A stretch of DNA of 64,000 bases from Longimicrobiales bacterium (GTDB lineage: Bacteria; Gemmatimonadota; Gemmatimonadetes; Longimicrobiales; Gaopeijiaceae), in the NCBI GenBank assembly GCA_951813395.1, contig OX638356.1:248001-312000 (forward strand), given 5' to 3'. Each line of letters begins with the position of its first letter. Position 1 is the stretch's first letter. The notes under the pieces are model-generated. The model had not been told where the DNA came from. It saw nothing but the letters and a program-made list of their open reading frames with translations, and searched no databases. The translations under genes were made by a program, and so were the position numbers. Positions 17,558 through 26,550 of this stretch are shown here, piece after piece.

Positions 17558-18661
17558 ATGAAATTCACGATCACACGGCAGAACCTTCACAAAGGGCTTG
17601 CCGCGGTCTCGGCGAGCATTCCGGCCAAGACCACGCTGCCCGTGCTCTCGAACGTCCTGGTGGAAGCCGAGGACAACGCCGTCTGGCTGAGCGGCACGGA
17701 CCTGGACGTTTCGATTCGGATGAGGGTTCCCGCGGAAGTGGCGCAGGGCGGAGCGATCACGGCCCCCGGACGCAAGCTCCAGGAGCTGACCCGGGAACTC
17801 CCGGACGAACCCGTGGACATGCAGGCCCGCGGGGACCAGCTCGAAATCGCGTGCGGTTACAGCCGCTTCAAGCTCAACGGTCTGCCCAGCGAGGAGTTCC
17901 CCAACCTGCCCGCGATCGACTTCGAGGAAGGATGGACGGTTTCGGAAGAGTCGTTGCGCCTTCTGATCAAGACCACGTCGTTCGCGGTGTCGACGGAAGA
18001 GAGCCGGCCCATCCTCAACGGCGTGCTGTGGGAGCTCGAGGACACGCAGATGTGCATGGTGGCCACCAACGGCCATCGGTTGGCGAAGATGGTGGTCAAG
18101 TCGGATTCGACGGAAGCCGGCAGCGCCGACCTCATCGTTCCGCCGACTGCGCTCGGGCAGGTGGAGCGGCTGTTCGACCAGGACGGAACCCTCACCGTCG
18201 CCAGAGGCGGCAACCACCTGGCGTTCCGCTCGGACGAGAAGGAGGTCTATACGCGCCTTATCGAGGGCAAGTACCCCAACTACGAACAGGTCATTCCCAA
18301 GGACAACGACAGGATTGCCATGGTCGACCGGCAGGTGCTCGAAGCGGCCCTGCGCCGCATGGCGGTTGTGGCCAGCGACCAGACGCGCCGGGTGAAAATG
18401 TCGTTCCAGTCCGACCGGGTACACCTTGACGTGATGACGCCCGATCTGGGCGAGGCGCACGACGAACTGGAGCTGGACTACGAGGGTGACGGACTGGAAA
18501 TCGGCTTCAACGCAAACTACCTGCTGGAGGTTCTGCGGAACATGCCGCCCGGCGAAGTCAGACTCGCCTTCAAGAGCGCGGAGCGTGCGGCTACCGTGAT
18601 GCCCGCCAGCGACGACCTGGACTACCTGTGTCTGGTCATGCCGTTGCGACTGGTCGACTGA
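17558..18661 (+). CDS. dnaN: DNA polymerase III sliding clamp (beta subunit)
   Basis: DnaN forms the ring-shaped dimer that tethers DNA polymerase III to DNA. The 367-residue product begins MKFTITRQNLHKGLAAV and includes the segments KTTLPVLSNVL, SGTDLDVSI and SEEFPNLP. It ends YLCLVMPLRLVD, matching the usual clamp C-terminus (MPMRL). The length is normal for the three-domain clamp. It follows dnaA and the oriC candidate on the same strand. Confidence 0.98.
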   Translation: MKFTITRQNLHKGLAAVSASIPAKTTLPVLSNVLVEAEDNAVWLSGTDLDVSIRMRVPAEVAQGGAITAPGRKLQELTRELPDEPVDMQARGDQLEIACGYSRFKLNGLPSEEFPNLPAIDFEEGWTVSEESLRLLIKTTSFAVSTEESRPILNGVLWELEDTQMCMVATNGHRLAKMVVKSDSTEAGSADLIVPPTALGQVERLFDQDGTLTVARGGNHLAFRSDEKEVYTRLIEGKYPNYEQVIPKDNDRIAMVDRQVLEAALRRMAVVASDQTRRVKMSFQSDRVHLDVMTPDLGEAHDELELDYEGDGLEIGFNANYLLEVLRNMPPGEVRLAFKSAERAATVMPASDDLDYLCLVMPLRLVD

Positions 18662-18744
18662 CCCGCGGTCGTGGACGCCTGGTCACGTTGCAAGACGCGG
18701 GCCGGACCACGCGCAGCCCCCGCGCAGAGGGCTCGGGACCGTCG

Positions 18745-19287
18745 CTAGAGAAGTTCCCGTGCGTCGAAGACGGAGCGAAAGTCGTAGCCGGCGGCCGCCA
18801 GGCGTTCGGTGCCGCCCTCCTGACGATCGACGAGGGCGAGCACTCCAAGAACGATCGCCCCATGGGCCGCCACCACCTCGAGCGCGCGGAGCAGGCTTCC
18901 TCCGGTCGTAACCGAGTCCTCGACCACGACCACGCGCGCCCCGGGGGGAAGGCCCCCCTCGATCTGGCGGCCGGTCCCGTGCCCCTTGGCCTCCTTGCGG
19001 ACGGTGAACGCGTCCAGCACGGCGCCGGAACGGGTCGCGCAGTGTGCGATCGCGTAGGCGACAGGATCGGCGCCCAGCGTCATGCCGCCCACGAACTCGG
19101 GGGCCCAGCCGGCCTCCTGGATGGCCCGATAGCAGACTTCACCGACCAGGATCTGGCCGCTTCCGGTCATCGTCGTAAGGCGGGCATCGATGTAGTACCG
19201 CGAACGATGGCCGCTGGCCAGGGTAAAATCACCTGTCCTCACACTGCGCTCGCGGAGTAGATTGCGGAGATGGGAGATGGCAGACAT
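18745..19287 (-). CDS. pyrE: Orotate phosphoribosyltransferase
   Basis: PyrE joins orotate to PRPP to make OMP in pyrimidine synthesis. From the ATG at 19287 the product has 180 residues and begins MSAISHLRNLLRERSVRTGDF. The family segment TLASGHRSRYYIDARL follows, and the PRPP-binding motif VVVVEDSVTTGGS lies near residue 119. The length fits the short bacterial form. The frame is open 57 codons further upstream, but homology begins at this ATG. The start lies head-to-head against the start of the next gene, the two ATGs sharing one CATG. It converges with dnaN without an obvious terminator. Confidence 0.93.
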   Translation of the reverse strand: MSAISHLRNLLRERSVRTGDFTLASGHRSRYYIDARLTTMTGSGQILVGEVCYRAIQEAGWAPEFVGGMTLGADPVAYAIAHCATRSGAVLDAFTVRKEAKGHGTGRQIEGGLPPGARVVVVEDSVTTGGSLLRALEVVAAHGAIVLGVLALVDRQEGGTERLAAAGYDFRSVFDARELL

Positions 19288-20356
19288 GGCGAACAAAAGA
19301 TACACTGACAGGATCCGCAATGGAAGTCGGACCCGGTGCCGTCCTGTATTCATAACTCTAGGTCTGACCATGTTTTGCGGGACTTTGGGGGGTTGCGACG
19401 GTACCGTCCCCGGCAACGGGTTGCTCCGTTTCGGGTCGGAGGGCGAGGTGCGCATCACGGTCGAGGTGCCGCTCCAGGGGGATATCGGCTGGCTTCAGCA
19501 GGTGGTCACCTGGAGCTCCGATGGGGCCTGGAAGCTGTTCGAGCAGATCGGCTATCGCGGCGCGACCGGTGACGAGAACCTGACCCGCAACCCCGGTTTG
19601 CCGGTCCACTACGCGGCCCAGTACCCGAGCCTGATACAGCTCCTCAACGACGGCGGCGCCAAGGTATTCGGGGTGGATTCCATCCTGGAGCCGACCCTGG
19701 AGCCGGATTGCGGGGTTGGAAAGACCAGGGTGACGCTCCAGATCTATGACTCGCGGCGCGAAGAGCGGAGGGAATGGACCCGATGCGCCGGCGACGCAAG
19801 CACGCTTCGGAACGTGAAAACCGAGGGAGCCGGGCCGGACACGGGTGCGAGCCGGGTCATTCAGGCGGCAATCAAGATCAGGGACTGGACGGTGGGCCAG
19901 GACTTCCTGTCGGTGTATTGGGGGAGCCTGCCTTACGGGACGCTGGACAAGGGCACCGAGACGGGGGCCGGTGTCGATAGCCTGATATGGTTCCGCTCTC
20001 CCGACGAATCCGATGGGATCGAGACGCGGGACCGCTTCCTGGCCTTCTGGGATTCGCATACGGCGGGTTCCGGCCAGGCTCCGCCTGAGGTCGACTGGGC
20101 CTCGGAAATGGTTCTTGTCGGCGCGGTGGGGGTGCGCGAGGAGGTGGGAGACTCGGTCGAGGTGCGGCGTCTCCTGCTGATCGGCAACGACGAGCGGGTC
20201 ACCGGGACCAGGATCGAGATCGTCGAGAGGAATCCGGGTGACTTCTGTGCGCCGGCAAGGCGGATCGTGCGGCCGTATCACATCGTCGTCGCACCGAAGA
20301 CCCCGGAGCCGTTCTATTCCGAGGTGCGCTCCGAGCGCGTACCCTGCGGCACGTAG
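19286..20356 (+). CDS. Putative lipoprotein of unknown function
   Basis: The 356-residue product (start ATG 19286, GGGAG tract 9 bases upstream) has a basic N-terminus, a hydrophobic stretch and a lipobox-like TLGGC at residues 32-36, suggesting lipid anchoring. Other in-frame ATGs at 19262 and 19277 would only lengthen the tail. Residues 45-130 contain a segment (VQVP-like VEVPLQGDIGW, then AAQYPSLIQLLNDG) that faintly recalls periplasmic sugar-binding proteins, but I cannot name a family. It ends 24 bases before the histidine kinase gene, so it may be a periplasmic partner of that sensor. The start is unusual because it coincides with the divergent pyrE start. Confidence 0.6.
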   Translation: MANKRYTDRIRNGSRTRCRPVFITLGLTMFCGTLGGCDGTVPGNGLLRFGSEGEVRITVEVPLQGDIGWLQQVVTWSSDGAWKLFEQIGYRGATGDENLTRNPGLPVHYAAQYPSLIQLLNDGGAKVFGVDSILEPTLEPDCGVGKTRVTLQIYDSRREERREWTRCAGDASTLRNVKTEGAGPDTGASRVIQAAIKIRDWTVGQDFLSVYWGSLPYGTLDKGTETGAGVDSLIWFRSPDESDGIETRDRFLAFWDSHTAGSGQAPPEVDWASEMVLVGAVGVREEVGDSVEVRRLLLIGNDERVTGTRIEIVERNPGDFCAPARRIVRPYHIVVAPKTPEPFYSEVRSERVPCGT

Positions 20357-20380
20357 CTTGGCTAGCCGGAGCCCCGGACC

Positions 20381-21871
20381 ATGACTCTGCGAAACCGGTT
20401 CACCGCCTTCTTCGTGGCGTTTGCGGTGCTGATCAGCGCGCTGGGCGGCGTGCTGACCTGGAACGCCGCGCGCCAGGCGCTCGAGGAGCAGCTCGACCGC
20501 GAACTGCTGTCCGCCGGCGCACTGGCGAGGGAGTCGCTTTTTCGTGCGGATGAAGTGCTACTTTTGCTGGAGGAGGGGCAGGTTCCGCCGTCCGTGTGGT
20601 TCGATTATCAGAACGCGCTGAGGCAAATGGTCGCCTCCGGGGTGGTGGACCGCGCGGACATCTTCCGGTGGCGTCCCGGTGACTTCGAGGTGAGAGCCCT
20701 GGTGACGCCCGACCCGCCCGACTCCATCGCGATCCTGCAACGCCTGAGCTGGATCGAACCGTACGTCGTCTCGGGAATGGTGCAGGAGGCGTTCGAGACG
20801 GGAGTGGCGACGACACCCACCTTCTCACTGGACAGACGCGACTACCGGCACGGAATCGTGCGCCTGAATTCGGCTGAGACGTTCCTGATACTGCGAATTC
20901 CCGAGGATCACCTTGAACCGTTGCGCGCGCTGGCGTGGACGATCGTCGCCCTGTCGCTGGCCGCGGCCGCGCTGGGCGCGCTCATCGGCTGGAGACTCGC
21001 GACGGGAATCGTGTCGCGGCTCGAGGTGCTCAGCAGGGGTGCCCTGCGCATTCAGCGCGGAATGATGGACCGGCCCTTCGACCTCGACGGGGAAGACGAG
21101 GTGGGGCGGCTTGCCCGTGCGATGGAGCGCATGAGGACCGGGATTCAGCGCAGGGACGAGCAGCTGCGCCTGATGCTCTCGCGCGTCGCACACGAGATCC
21201 GGAACCCCCTGGCGGGCCTCGAGCTGTTCGCGGCGGCGGCGCAGGACACGGACGACCGGGAGGAGCGGCATCGGATTCTCGGGCGGGTGCGGAGGGAAGT
21301 CGTGGGACTCAACAGCATCATCAACGAGTTCCTCGGTTTCGCGCGTCCGGGGCGCACGGAGCTCGAGCTGCACGACGTCCGCGATCCCGTTGGCGATGCG
21401 GTCTCCCTGGCCGAGGCGGAGGTCAGGGCAAAGGGCGGCGAACTGCACTTCGAATTCCCCGCCCAGCCACTTCTCGCGAACGCCGATCCGCGTCAGGTCA
21501 AACGTCTGGTCCTGAACCTGCTCCGCAACGCGGCCCACGCGGGGGAGACGATCTGGGTGGAGGGCGCCATGGTCAACGGCGAGGTGCGAATCGCGGTGCG
21601 GGACGACGGCCCCGGTGTCCCACAGGAAATCAGGGAGCGCATCTTCGAGCCCTTTGTGGGCGACAAGGCGCAGGGAGCCGGACTCGGGTTGGCCATCGTC
21701 AAGGAAATGGCGGAAGCGAACCACGGGCGGGTGGAGCTGGTGGGGCGGGACGGGGGGAACGAACGAATTGGGGGTGGTGCCGAGTTCCACGTATACTTCA
21801 GTGGCCCCGAGGACCTCCCGACCGAGGGAGTGCGACGGCAGGCGGAGCAGGAGGAGGGCGTGGCGAAATGA
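20381..21871 (+). CDS. Membrane sensor histidine kinase
   Basis: The 496-residue kinase has a first membrane helix at residues 7-28, a periplasmic sensor region of about 145 residues, and a second helix near 187-207. A HAMP linker, a HisKA dimerisation helix with H271 in VAHEIRNPLAGLE, and a C-terminal HATPase domain follow. The ATPase domain shows LVLNLLRNAAHA (N box), DDGPGVP (G1) and GAGLGLAIVKEM (G2). It should autophosphorylate and pass phosphate to the regulator encoded next, whose ATG overlaps its stop (ATGA at 21868-21871). The sensor region has no recognised ligand fold. Confidence 0.93.
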   Translation: MTLRNRFTAFFVAFAVLISALGGVLTWNAARQALEEQLDRELLSAGALARESLFRADEVLLLLEEGQVPPSVWFDYQNALRQMVASGVVDRADIFRWRPGDFEVRALVTPDPPDSIAILQRLSWIEPYVVSGMVQEAFETGVATTPTFSLDRRDYRHGIVRLNSAETFLILRIPEDHLEPLRALAWTIVALSLAAAALGALIGWRLATGIVSRLEVLSRGALRIQRGMMDRPFDLDGEDEVGRLARAMERMRTGIQRRDEQLRLMLSRVAHEIRNPLAGLELFAAAAQDTDDREERHRILGRVRREVVGLNSIINEFLGFARPGRTELELHDVRDPVGDAVSLAEAEVRAKGGELHFEFPAQPLLANADPRQVKRLVLNLLRNAAHAGETIWVEGAMVNGEVRIAVRDDGPGVPQEIRERIFEPFVGDKAQGAGLGLAIVKEMAEANHGRVELVGRDGGNERIGGGAEFHVYFSGPEDLPTEGVRRQAEQEEGVAK

Positions 21872-23277
21872 GCGGCCACAGGCAGGTGTTGATCATTGAC
21901 GATCACGACGCCATTCGCGAAGGGCTGGAGCTGCTCATGCGCCGGCGCGGACACAAGACGTTCTCCGCAGGCGGCAGGGACGAAGGTCTGCGGATCCTGG
22001 AGGAGGCGGGTGCCGACCTTGTCATCACGGACCTGAAGATGGCCAGGGCGGACGACGGAATCAGGGTCCTGAAGGAAGTCAGGCGCAGCGCGCCGAACAC
22101 CGACGTCCTGGTCATTACGGCGCACGGCACGGTCGAGCGCGCGGTCGAGGCGATGAAGATGGGCGCGTGCGACTTCATCTCGAAGCCGTTTTCGTCGGAG
22201 GAGTTCGGGATCAAGGTGGATCGGATCCTTCGCGAACGCGACGAGCGGTTGCGCCTGCAGCAGGAGAACCTCGCGCTCAGGGTCGAGAACACATACCTGC
22301 GGAGCGAGGCGGGCGACGACAGCACGCCGTACGGCGAGATGGTGGGCAACTCGGAGTCCATCAACCGCGTCAAGCGCTTCGTCGAGCGCGTGGCGCGCTC
22401 CGACTCGACGGTCATGGTGTACGGCGAGTCGGGCACGGGGAAGGAATTGGTCGCGCGCGCGATTCACGCCCGCTCCGCGCGCCACAAGGGTCCGTTCGTG
22501 CGCGTCAACTGCGGAGCCCTGCCCGAAGGCCTGCTCGACTCGGAACTCTTCGGCCACGAGCGCGGCGCCTTCACGGGGGCGGCCAAGCGGAGGCGGGGCC
22601 GCTTCGAGCTGGCGGACGGCGGCACCCTCTTCCTCGACGAGATCTCGACCATCAGTCCCGCGACGCAGGTGCGCCTGCTGCGCGTGCTTCAGGAGCGCGA
22701 GCTGGAGCGGGTGGGCGGCGAAGACACGATCGCGGTCGACGTGCGCATCGTGGCGGCGACCAACACGCCCGCCGAGGATCTCCTGGCGGGCGACGGCTTC
22801 CGCGAAGACCTGTACTACCGCCTCCACGTCGTGCCCGTGACGGTGCCTCCGCTGCGGGACCGCAAGGACGACATCGAGCTCCTCGCCGGCCATTTCATCG
22901 GCAAGCTCAAGGAGAGGACGCGTTCCGGCGTCACGGATATCAGCCAGCCTGCGCTGAGTCGGTTGAAGGAGTACGAGTGGCCGGGGAACGTCCGTGAGCT
23001 GGAAAACGTCATCGAGCGGGCTCTTGTGCTTGCGGACGGCGAACGGTTGGAGGAAGGCGATCTGCCGCTGCTGGCCAACGGCGGGGGTGCCGGTGTGTCG
23101 GTGGTAAGCCTGGGTGAGGAAGGCGTCGACCTCGGCCGAGCCGTGGAGGGCATGGAGGAGAGGCTGATCCGGCAGGCGCTGGCGCGCACGGGGGGCGCCA
23201 AGGCGGAGGCCGCCCGGCTGCTGAGCATTCCGAAGAGCCGGCTGTACTACAAGATCGAGAAATACGGCATCGACTGA
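21868..23277 (+). CDS. NtrC-family sigma-54-dependent response regulator
   Basis: The 469-residue protein has a receiver domain (acidic pocket D11/D12, phosphoacceptor D55 in VITDLKM, conserved K in ISKPF near 106). The AAA+ activator domain carries Walker A GESGTGKE at residues 186-193 and the sigma-54-contacting GAFTGA loop at 233-238. The Fis-type helix-turn-helix at the C-terminus reads GGAKAEAARLLSIPKSRLYYKI. An intact GAFTGA loop means it should activate promoters of the -24/-12 class. It is the cognate partner of the preceding kinase, and its stop overlaps the start of the following secreted-protein gene (TGATG). Confidence 0.94.
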   Translation: MSGHRQVLIIDDHDAIREGLELLMRRRGHKTFSAGGRDEGLRILEEAGADLVITDLKMARADDGIRVLKEVRRSAPNTDVLVITAHGTVERAVEAMKMGACDFISKPFSSEEFGIKVDRILRERDERLRLQQENLALRVENTYLRSEAGDDSTPYGEMVGNSESINRVKRFVERVARSDSTVMVYGESGTGKELVARAIHARSARHKGPFVRVNCGALPEGLLDSELFGHERGAFTGAAKRRRGRFELADGGTLFLDEISTISPATQVRLLRVLQERELERVGGEDTIAVDVRIVAATNTPAEDLLAGDGFREDLYYRLHVVPVTVPPLRDRKDDIELLAGHFIGKLKERTRSGVTDISQPALSRLKEYEWPGNVRELENVIERALVLADGERLEEGDLPLLANGGGAGVSVVSLGEEGVDLGRAVEGMEERLIRQALARTGGAKAEAARLLSIPKSRLYYKIEKYGID

Positions 23278-24188
23278 TGAGGTACCCACGCTGGTCCGCA
23301 CCCCTGTTGATCGGAGTCCTGGTCGCCGCAGGCGCCCCGGCCGGGCTTGCGGCGCAGGGGAACCTGTCCCAGGTCGTCGACGACTGGGAGGGCCGGTACG
23401 AGGTGGCAAGGGACAACTACCAGGCCGCGTACCAGGAGTGGGAATACTACGAGAGCCGCTGGGAACAGCTCATGGAGGAGTTCGGGCGGGCGCAGACCGA
23501 GGAGGACGAGAGGCGAACCACGGACATTCTCGCGCAGCTGCAGGAGCTTTCGCGGGAAAGGGACCGGGCCGAGGGTACCCTGCGGATACGGAAGGAAGAA
23601 TGGCACGATGCCAGCGAGGGCCTGATCAGCGCGCTTGAGGCGCGGATCGAGCTTCAGGTACAGCAGATGGAGCGTTCCCCGGTGGGTTCCAATCCCGATG
23701 TGCTCGCGGTGTACAATCTGTACAGCGACCGTCTGCAGGAAGTCGAGAGTGAAACAGATACGGAACTGGGGCCGCGGCGGGAGCTGGAATTGCCGCCGAT
23801 GCCCGACATGCAGGTCCAGCCGGACGACACCCGGAGTGAGATCGGTTTCAAGATCAGGAGTCTCCGGAACAGGATCGCCGTTCTCGAGGACCTGTCGAGC
23901 GAGCTGGACGGGAAGATCGCGCAACTGGAGAACAGGCAGCGCTGGGAACGGACGCGGGATGACTTCAACGCAGGGCTGCGCGGATTCGACGATGTCGTGG
24001 TGCCGGTAACGCCGCGGTCGGGCACAACGACGGCGGTCGGCGACACGACCGCGGTGGATCTGGAACTGGCGCCCCTGGAGACGCGCATTGCGAGGCTGAC
24101 CGGGCTCCGGGACAGCGTGCTCGAGCGAATTGAACAGCTGGAGGAAAAGGTCGAGGATTTCCAGAGGGAAGCGGAGCGGAGGCCATGA
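23277..24188 (+). CDS. Secreted coiled-coil protein of unknown function
   Basis: The 303-residue product has a signal peptide (residues 1-28, ending near LAAQ) and long charged helical stretches at about residues 30-125 and 190-235 and again near 270-303. These are rich in Glu, Arg, Gln and Leu with heptad-like spacing. A Pro-rich link (LPPMPDMQVQP) separates the helical halves. It therefore looks like a periplasmic coiled-coil spacer or scaffold. I recognise no family. It is translationally coupled to the sigma-54 regulator upstream and to the barrel-like gene downstream (ATGA at 24185-24188), so the five genes from 19286 onward may form one envelope-related operon. Confidence 0.65.
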   Translation: MRYPRWSAPLLIGVLVAAGAPAGLAAQGNLSQVVDDWEGRYEVARDNYQAAYQEWEYYESRWEQLMEEFGRAQTEEDERRTTDILAQLQELSRERDRAEGTLRIRKEEWHDASEGLISALEARIELQVQQMERSPVGSNPDVLAVYNLYSDRLQEVESETDTELGPRRELELPPMPDMQVQPDDTRSEIGFKIRSLRNRIAVLEDLSSELDGKIAQLENRQRWERTRDDFNAGLRGFDDVVVPVTPRSGTTTAVGDTTAVDLELAPLETRIARLTGLRDSVLERIEQLEEKVEDFQREAERRP

Positions 24189-25309
24189 GGACCAGACGAC
24201 TTCTGCCGCTGATTGCCGTCTGTGTCTGTGTCGCCACCCCGGCCGAGGGGACCGGCCAGATTCGTCTTCGGGACTTCGTTATCACGGAGGGGGCCTCGCT
24301 CGAGGGCTACCTGGGCAACTTCTCGGCGATCACGGTCCCGCAGATCGATTCGACCGAAAGGGCTGTGGCCGGCGTCGGGGAGTTCAGGGTCCGCGGCATC
24401 CTGGGGCTCATGGCGCGCGAGACCCAGTCCGTCGACGTGGCGTTCGACGGGGGCATTCGTCAATTTGCGACCGGCGGCTTCCAGTTGCGCAACTACGCGC
24501 CGCGCGAGCACAGCGGAAGCCTGGAAACGACCTATCAGCGGCGGATCCGGAGAGTTGGATCCCTGACGGCGAACGCGGGCGCGCGGTTGCGGAGCATCTC
24601 CGACCGGCCGCCGATGCCGCTATACCTCGCCCCGGGATACGATCGCTACACCGCCGGGATGTCCTACCTGCATCGGGGGATCTTCGACCTCGGCGTCGAG
24701 GGGGAGGTCGCCGACTACGCCGCGCCGAAGGTGCTGCCTGCACTCGACCTGCTGGACCGATCCTCGGTGGTGGTGACCGCAGGGGTCAGAAAGATCTACC
24801 GCAGTCCGGCGGAGCTTGATCGGGACGACTATTGGGGCCTGCGGGCATTCAGCAGCTACAGCTATCACAGCTATCCGCAACAGGGGCAGGGTTCGCCCCG
24901 CATCGACCATGCCGTGGGTGCGGGCGCCACCTTCGAGGGCAGATGGGAGCGGCTGTCGCTCGAGTTCACGCTGGAAGGAACGCGCAGCCGCTCGACGTCG
25001 CGGCGGGTGGAATACAACGCCGCCCGCCTGAACGGCCAGGCCGACTGGATTCTGGGACAGTCCACACAGGTCGGACTGCGGGGCACCCTGGCGCGCAAGC
25101 GCTTCATCCAGCCCGGTCAGGATGCCCTGGTGCCGGGCGAGGAGGCGGACAACGCCTCGATGCTCTACGCTGAACTGACGCGCCACCTGGGGGACAGGGT
25201 GTCCGGCGCGTTCCGCTTCGGGTGGCAGAAGGTGGAGACGAACATCAGCGGGGCCTACTACACGCGCTTCGGCGGCTCATTCTTCCTCCGGGTGAGGCCC
25301 TGGAACTAG
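24185..25309 (+). CDS. Putative outer-membrane beta-barrel protein
   Basis: The 374-residue product has a signal peptide (residues 1-25). After it comes a sequence of alternating polar and hydrophobic strands with many Tyr, Arg and Gly residues, ending in FGGSFFLRVRPWN, a plausible terminal beta strand. This pattern fits an outer-membrane barrel, but no named family is evident. It is coupled by a 4-base overlap to the secreted coiled-coil gene and lies last in the run with a two-component system. Its 3' end overlaps the 3' end of the convergent kbl gene by 33 bases, so the two transcripts would be antisense to each other there. Confidence 0.6.
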   Translation: MRTRRLLPLIAVCVCVATPAEGTGQIRLRDFVITEGASLEGYLGNFSAITVPQIDSTERAVAGVGEFRVRGILGLMARETQSVDVAFDGGIRQFATGGFQLRNYAPREHSGSLETTYQRRIRRVGSLTANAGARLRSISDRPPMPLYLAPGYDRYTAGMSYLHRGIFDLGVEGEVADYAAPKVLPALDLLDRSSVVVTAGVRKIYRSPAELDRDDYWGLRAFSSYSYHSYPQQGQGSPRIDHAVGAGATFEGRWERLSLEFTLEGTRSRSTSRRVEYNAARLNGQADWILGQSTQVGLRGTLARKRFIQPGQDALVPGEEADNASMLYAELTRHLGDRVSGAFRFGWQKVETNISGAYYTRFGGSFFLRVRPWN

Positions 25310-26542
25310 TGTCGTTGCCTGGCGGGCTCCTTCCAGCGCCGCCAGGACGTAGTCGATCCCGGCCTCGGTATGGTCGGCGTTGATCTGGAAGCGAATCGAC
25401 TCGTCGCCGCGCGGGACGACGGGGAATGCGAGACCCGTCGCCAGGACGCCGGCGTCGAAGAGCGCGGCGACCAGCCGGCGGGTCTCGCCGGTGTCGCGCA
25501 CCATGATGGGGACAATGGGGTGATCGCCCGGGATGATCTCGAAGCCCCGCGAGACGAGCCCGGACTCGAACCGCCTGGTGAGGCTGCGCAGGTGCCGCAG
25601 GCGCGTGGCGCCCTCCGGTCCCTGCAGGATCTCGAGCGATTTCCGCGCCGCCGCCGCTTCGCCCGCGGTGATGGGATTCGAGTAGATGTACAGGGGCGAC
25701 GACTCGCGCAGAAAGCGGATCACCGGCGCGCTTGACACGACGTATCCGCCGTTGACGCCAAACGCCTTGCCCAGAGTGCCTACGAGAAGGTCGCAGGGCG
25801 GGCTGCCGGTGTATTCCTCCGTGCCCCTGCCGGTGGCCCCGAACGCGCCCACGCCGTGTGAGTCGTCGACAAGCACCACGACGTTCTCGGGGTAGTCGGG
25901 ATCGTGTCTCGTCGCGATGTCCATGATCTCGTCCACCGGGGCGTGGTCGCCCCGCATCGAGAAGATGCCGTCGGTTACCACGATCGCGCGGCGCGCATCC
26001 CCCTTCGCTTCCTCCAGATGGCGATCCAGCGCGGCCAGATCGAGGTGCGGGTAGATCGCCTTCCCCGCTGGCCGGGACATGCGGATCGCGTTGATGATGC
26101 AGTTGTGATTGAGCTCGTCGGAGAGCAGAAACGTGGTCTTGTCGGTCAGGGACACGAGCGCGCTGACGACCGCCGCGTAGGCAGAGGAGAAGATCATCCC
26201 CTCTTCCCGGCCGTGAAACGCCGCCAGCGCGCGCTCCAGCTCGATGTGCGGGGTGTGGGTTCCGGCGATGAAGCGCACGGCCCCGGGCCCGGCCCCCATT
26301 GCGCGCGCCGTGCCCTCTTCGGCCTCGATGACCTCGGGGTGCAGGCTGAGGCCCAGATACGAGTTGGCGTTCATGCGGATGAACGGCTTGTCGCCCTGCC
26401 CCTCCAGGAGGAACCGGGGCCCGTGGCCGTCCCGCGGCGCGATCACCTCCCGGACCACCACCTCGGCTCCCTTGGCCGTGCCCGCTTCCTCCATCCCGGC
26501 GACGAGGCGTTTCACCACGTCGGTCAGGCGATCCATCGGCAT
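25277..26542 (-). CDS. kbl: 2-amino-3-ketobutyrate CoA ligase (glycine C-acetyltransferase)
   Basis: Kbl cleaves 2-amino-3-oxobutanoate with CoA to glycine and acetyl-CoA, the second step of threonine degradation. The 421-residue product belongs to the alpha-oxoamine synthase group. It shows the segment NSYLGLSLHPEV near residue 60, the PLP-contacting DDSHGVGAFG near residue 227, and the Schiff-base lysine in GTLGKAFGVNGG near residue 262. Close relatives such as BioF and HemA use other acyl-CoAs. The choice of Kbl rests on the adjacent threonine dehydrogenase gene, which ends 9 bases upstream on the same strand. The length is slightly above the usual 395-400 residues. Confidence 0.87.
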   Translation of the reverse strand: MPMDRLTDVVKRLVAGMEEAGTAKGAEVVVREVIAPRDGHGPRFLLEGQGDKPFIRMNANSYLGLSLHPEVIEAEEGTARAMGAGPGAVRFIAGTHTPHIELERALAAFHGREEGMIFSSAYAAVVSALVSLTDKTTFLLSDELNHNCIINAIRMSRPAGKAIYPHLDLAALDRHLEEAKGDARRAIVVTDGIFSMRGDHAPVDEIMDIATRHDPDYPENVVVLVDDSHGVGAFGATGRGTEEYTGSPPCDLLVGTLGKAFGVNGGYVVSSAPVIRFLRESSPLYIYSNPITAGEAAAARKSLEILQGPEGATRLRHLRSLTRRFESGLVSRGFEIIPGDHPIVPIMVRDTGETRRLVAALFDAGVLATGLAFPVVPRGDESIRFQINADHTEAGIDYVLAALEGARQATTLVPGPHPEEE

Positions 26543-26550
26543 CCTGTCGC

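Noticed and set aside
21493-23409. A 638-codon minus-strand open frame opposite the sigma-54 regulator
   Set aside because: The opposite strand encodes an unmistakable NtrC-type protein; the antisense frame has no domain.
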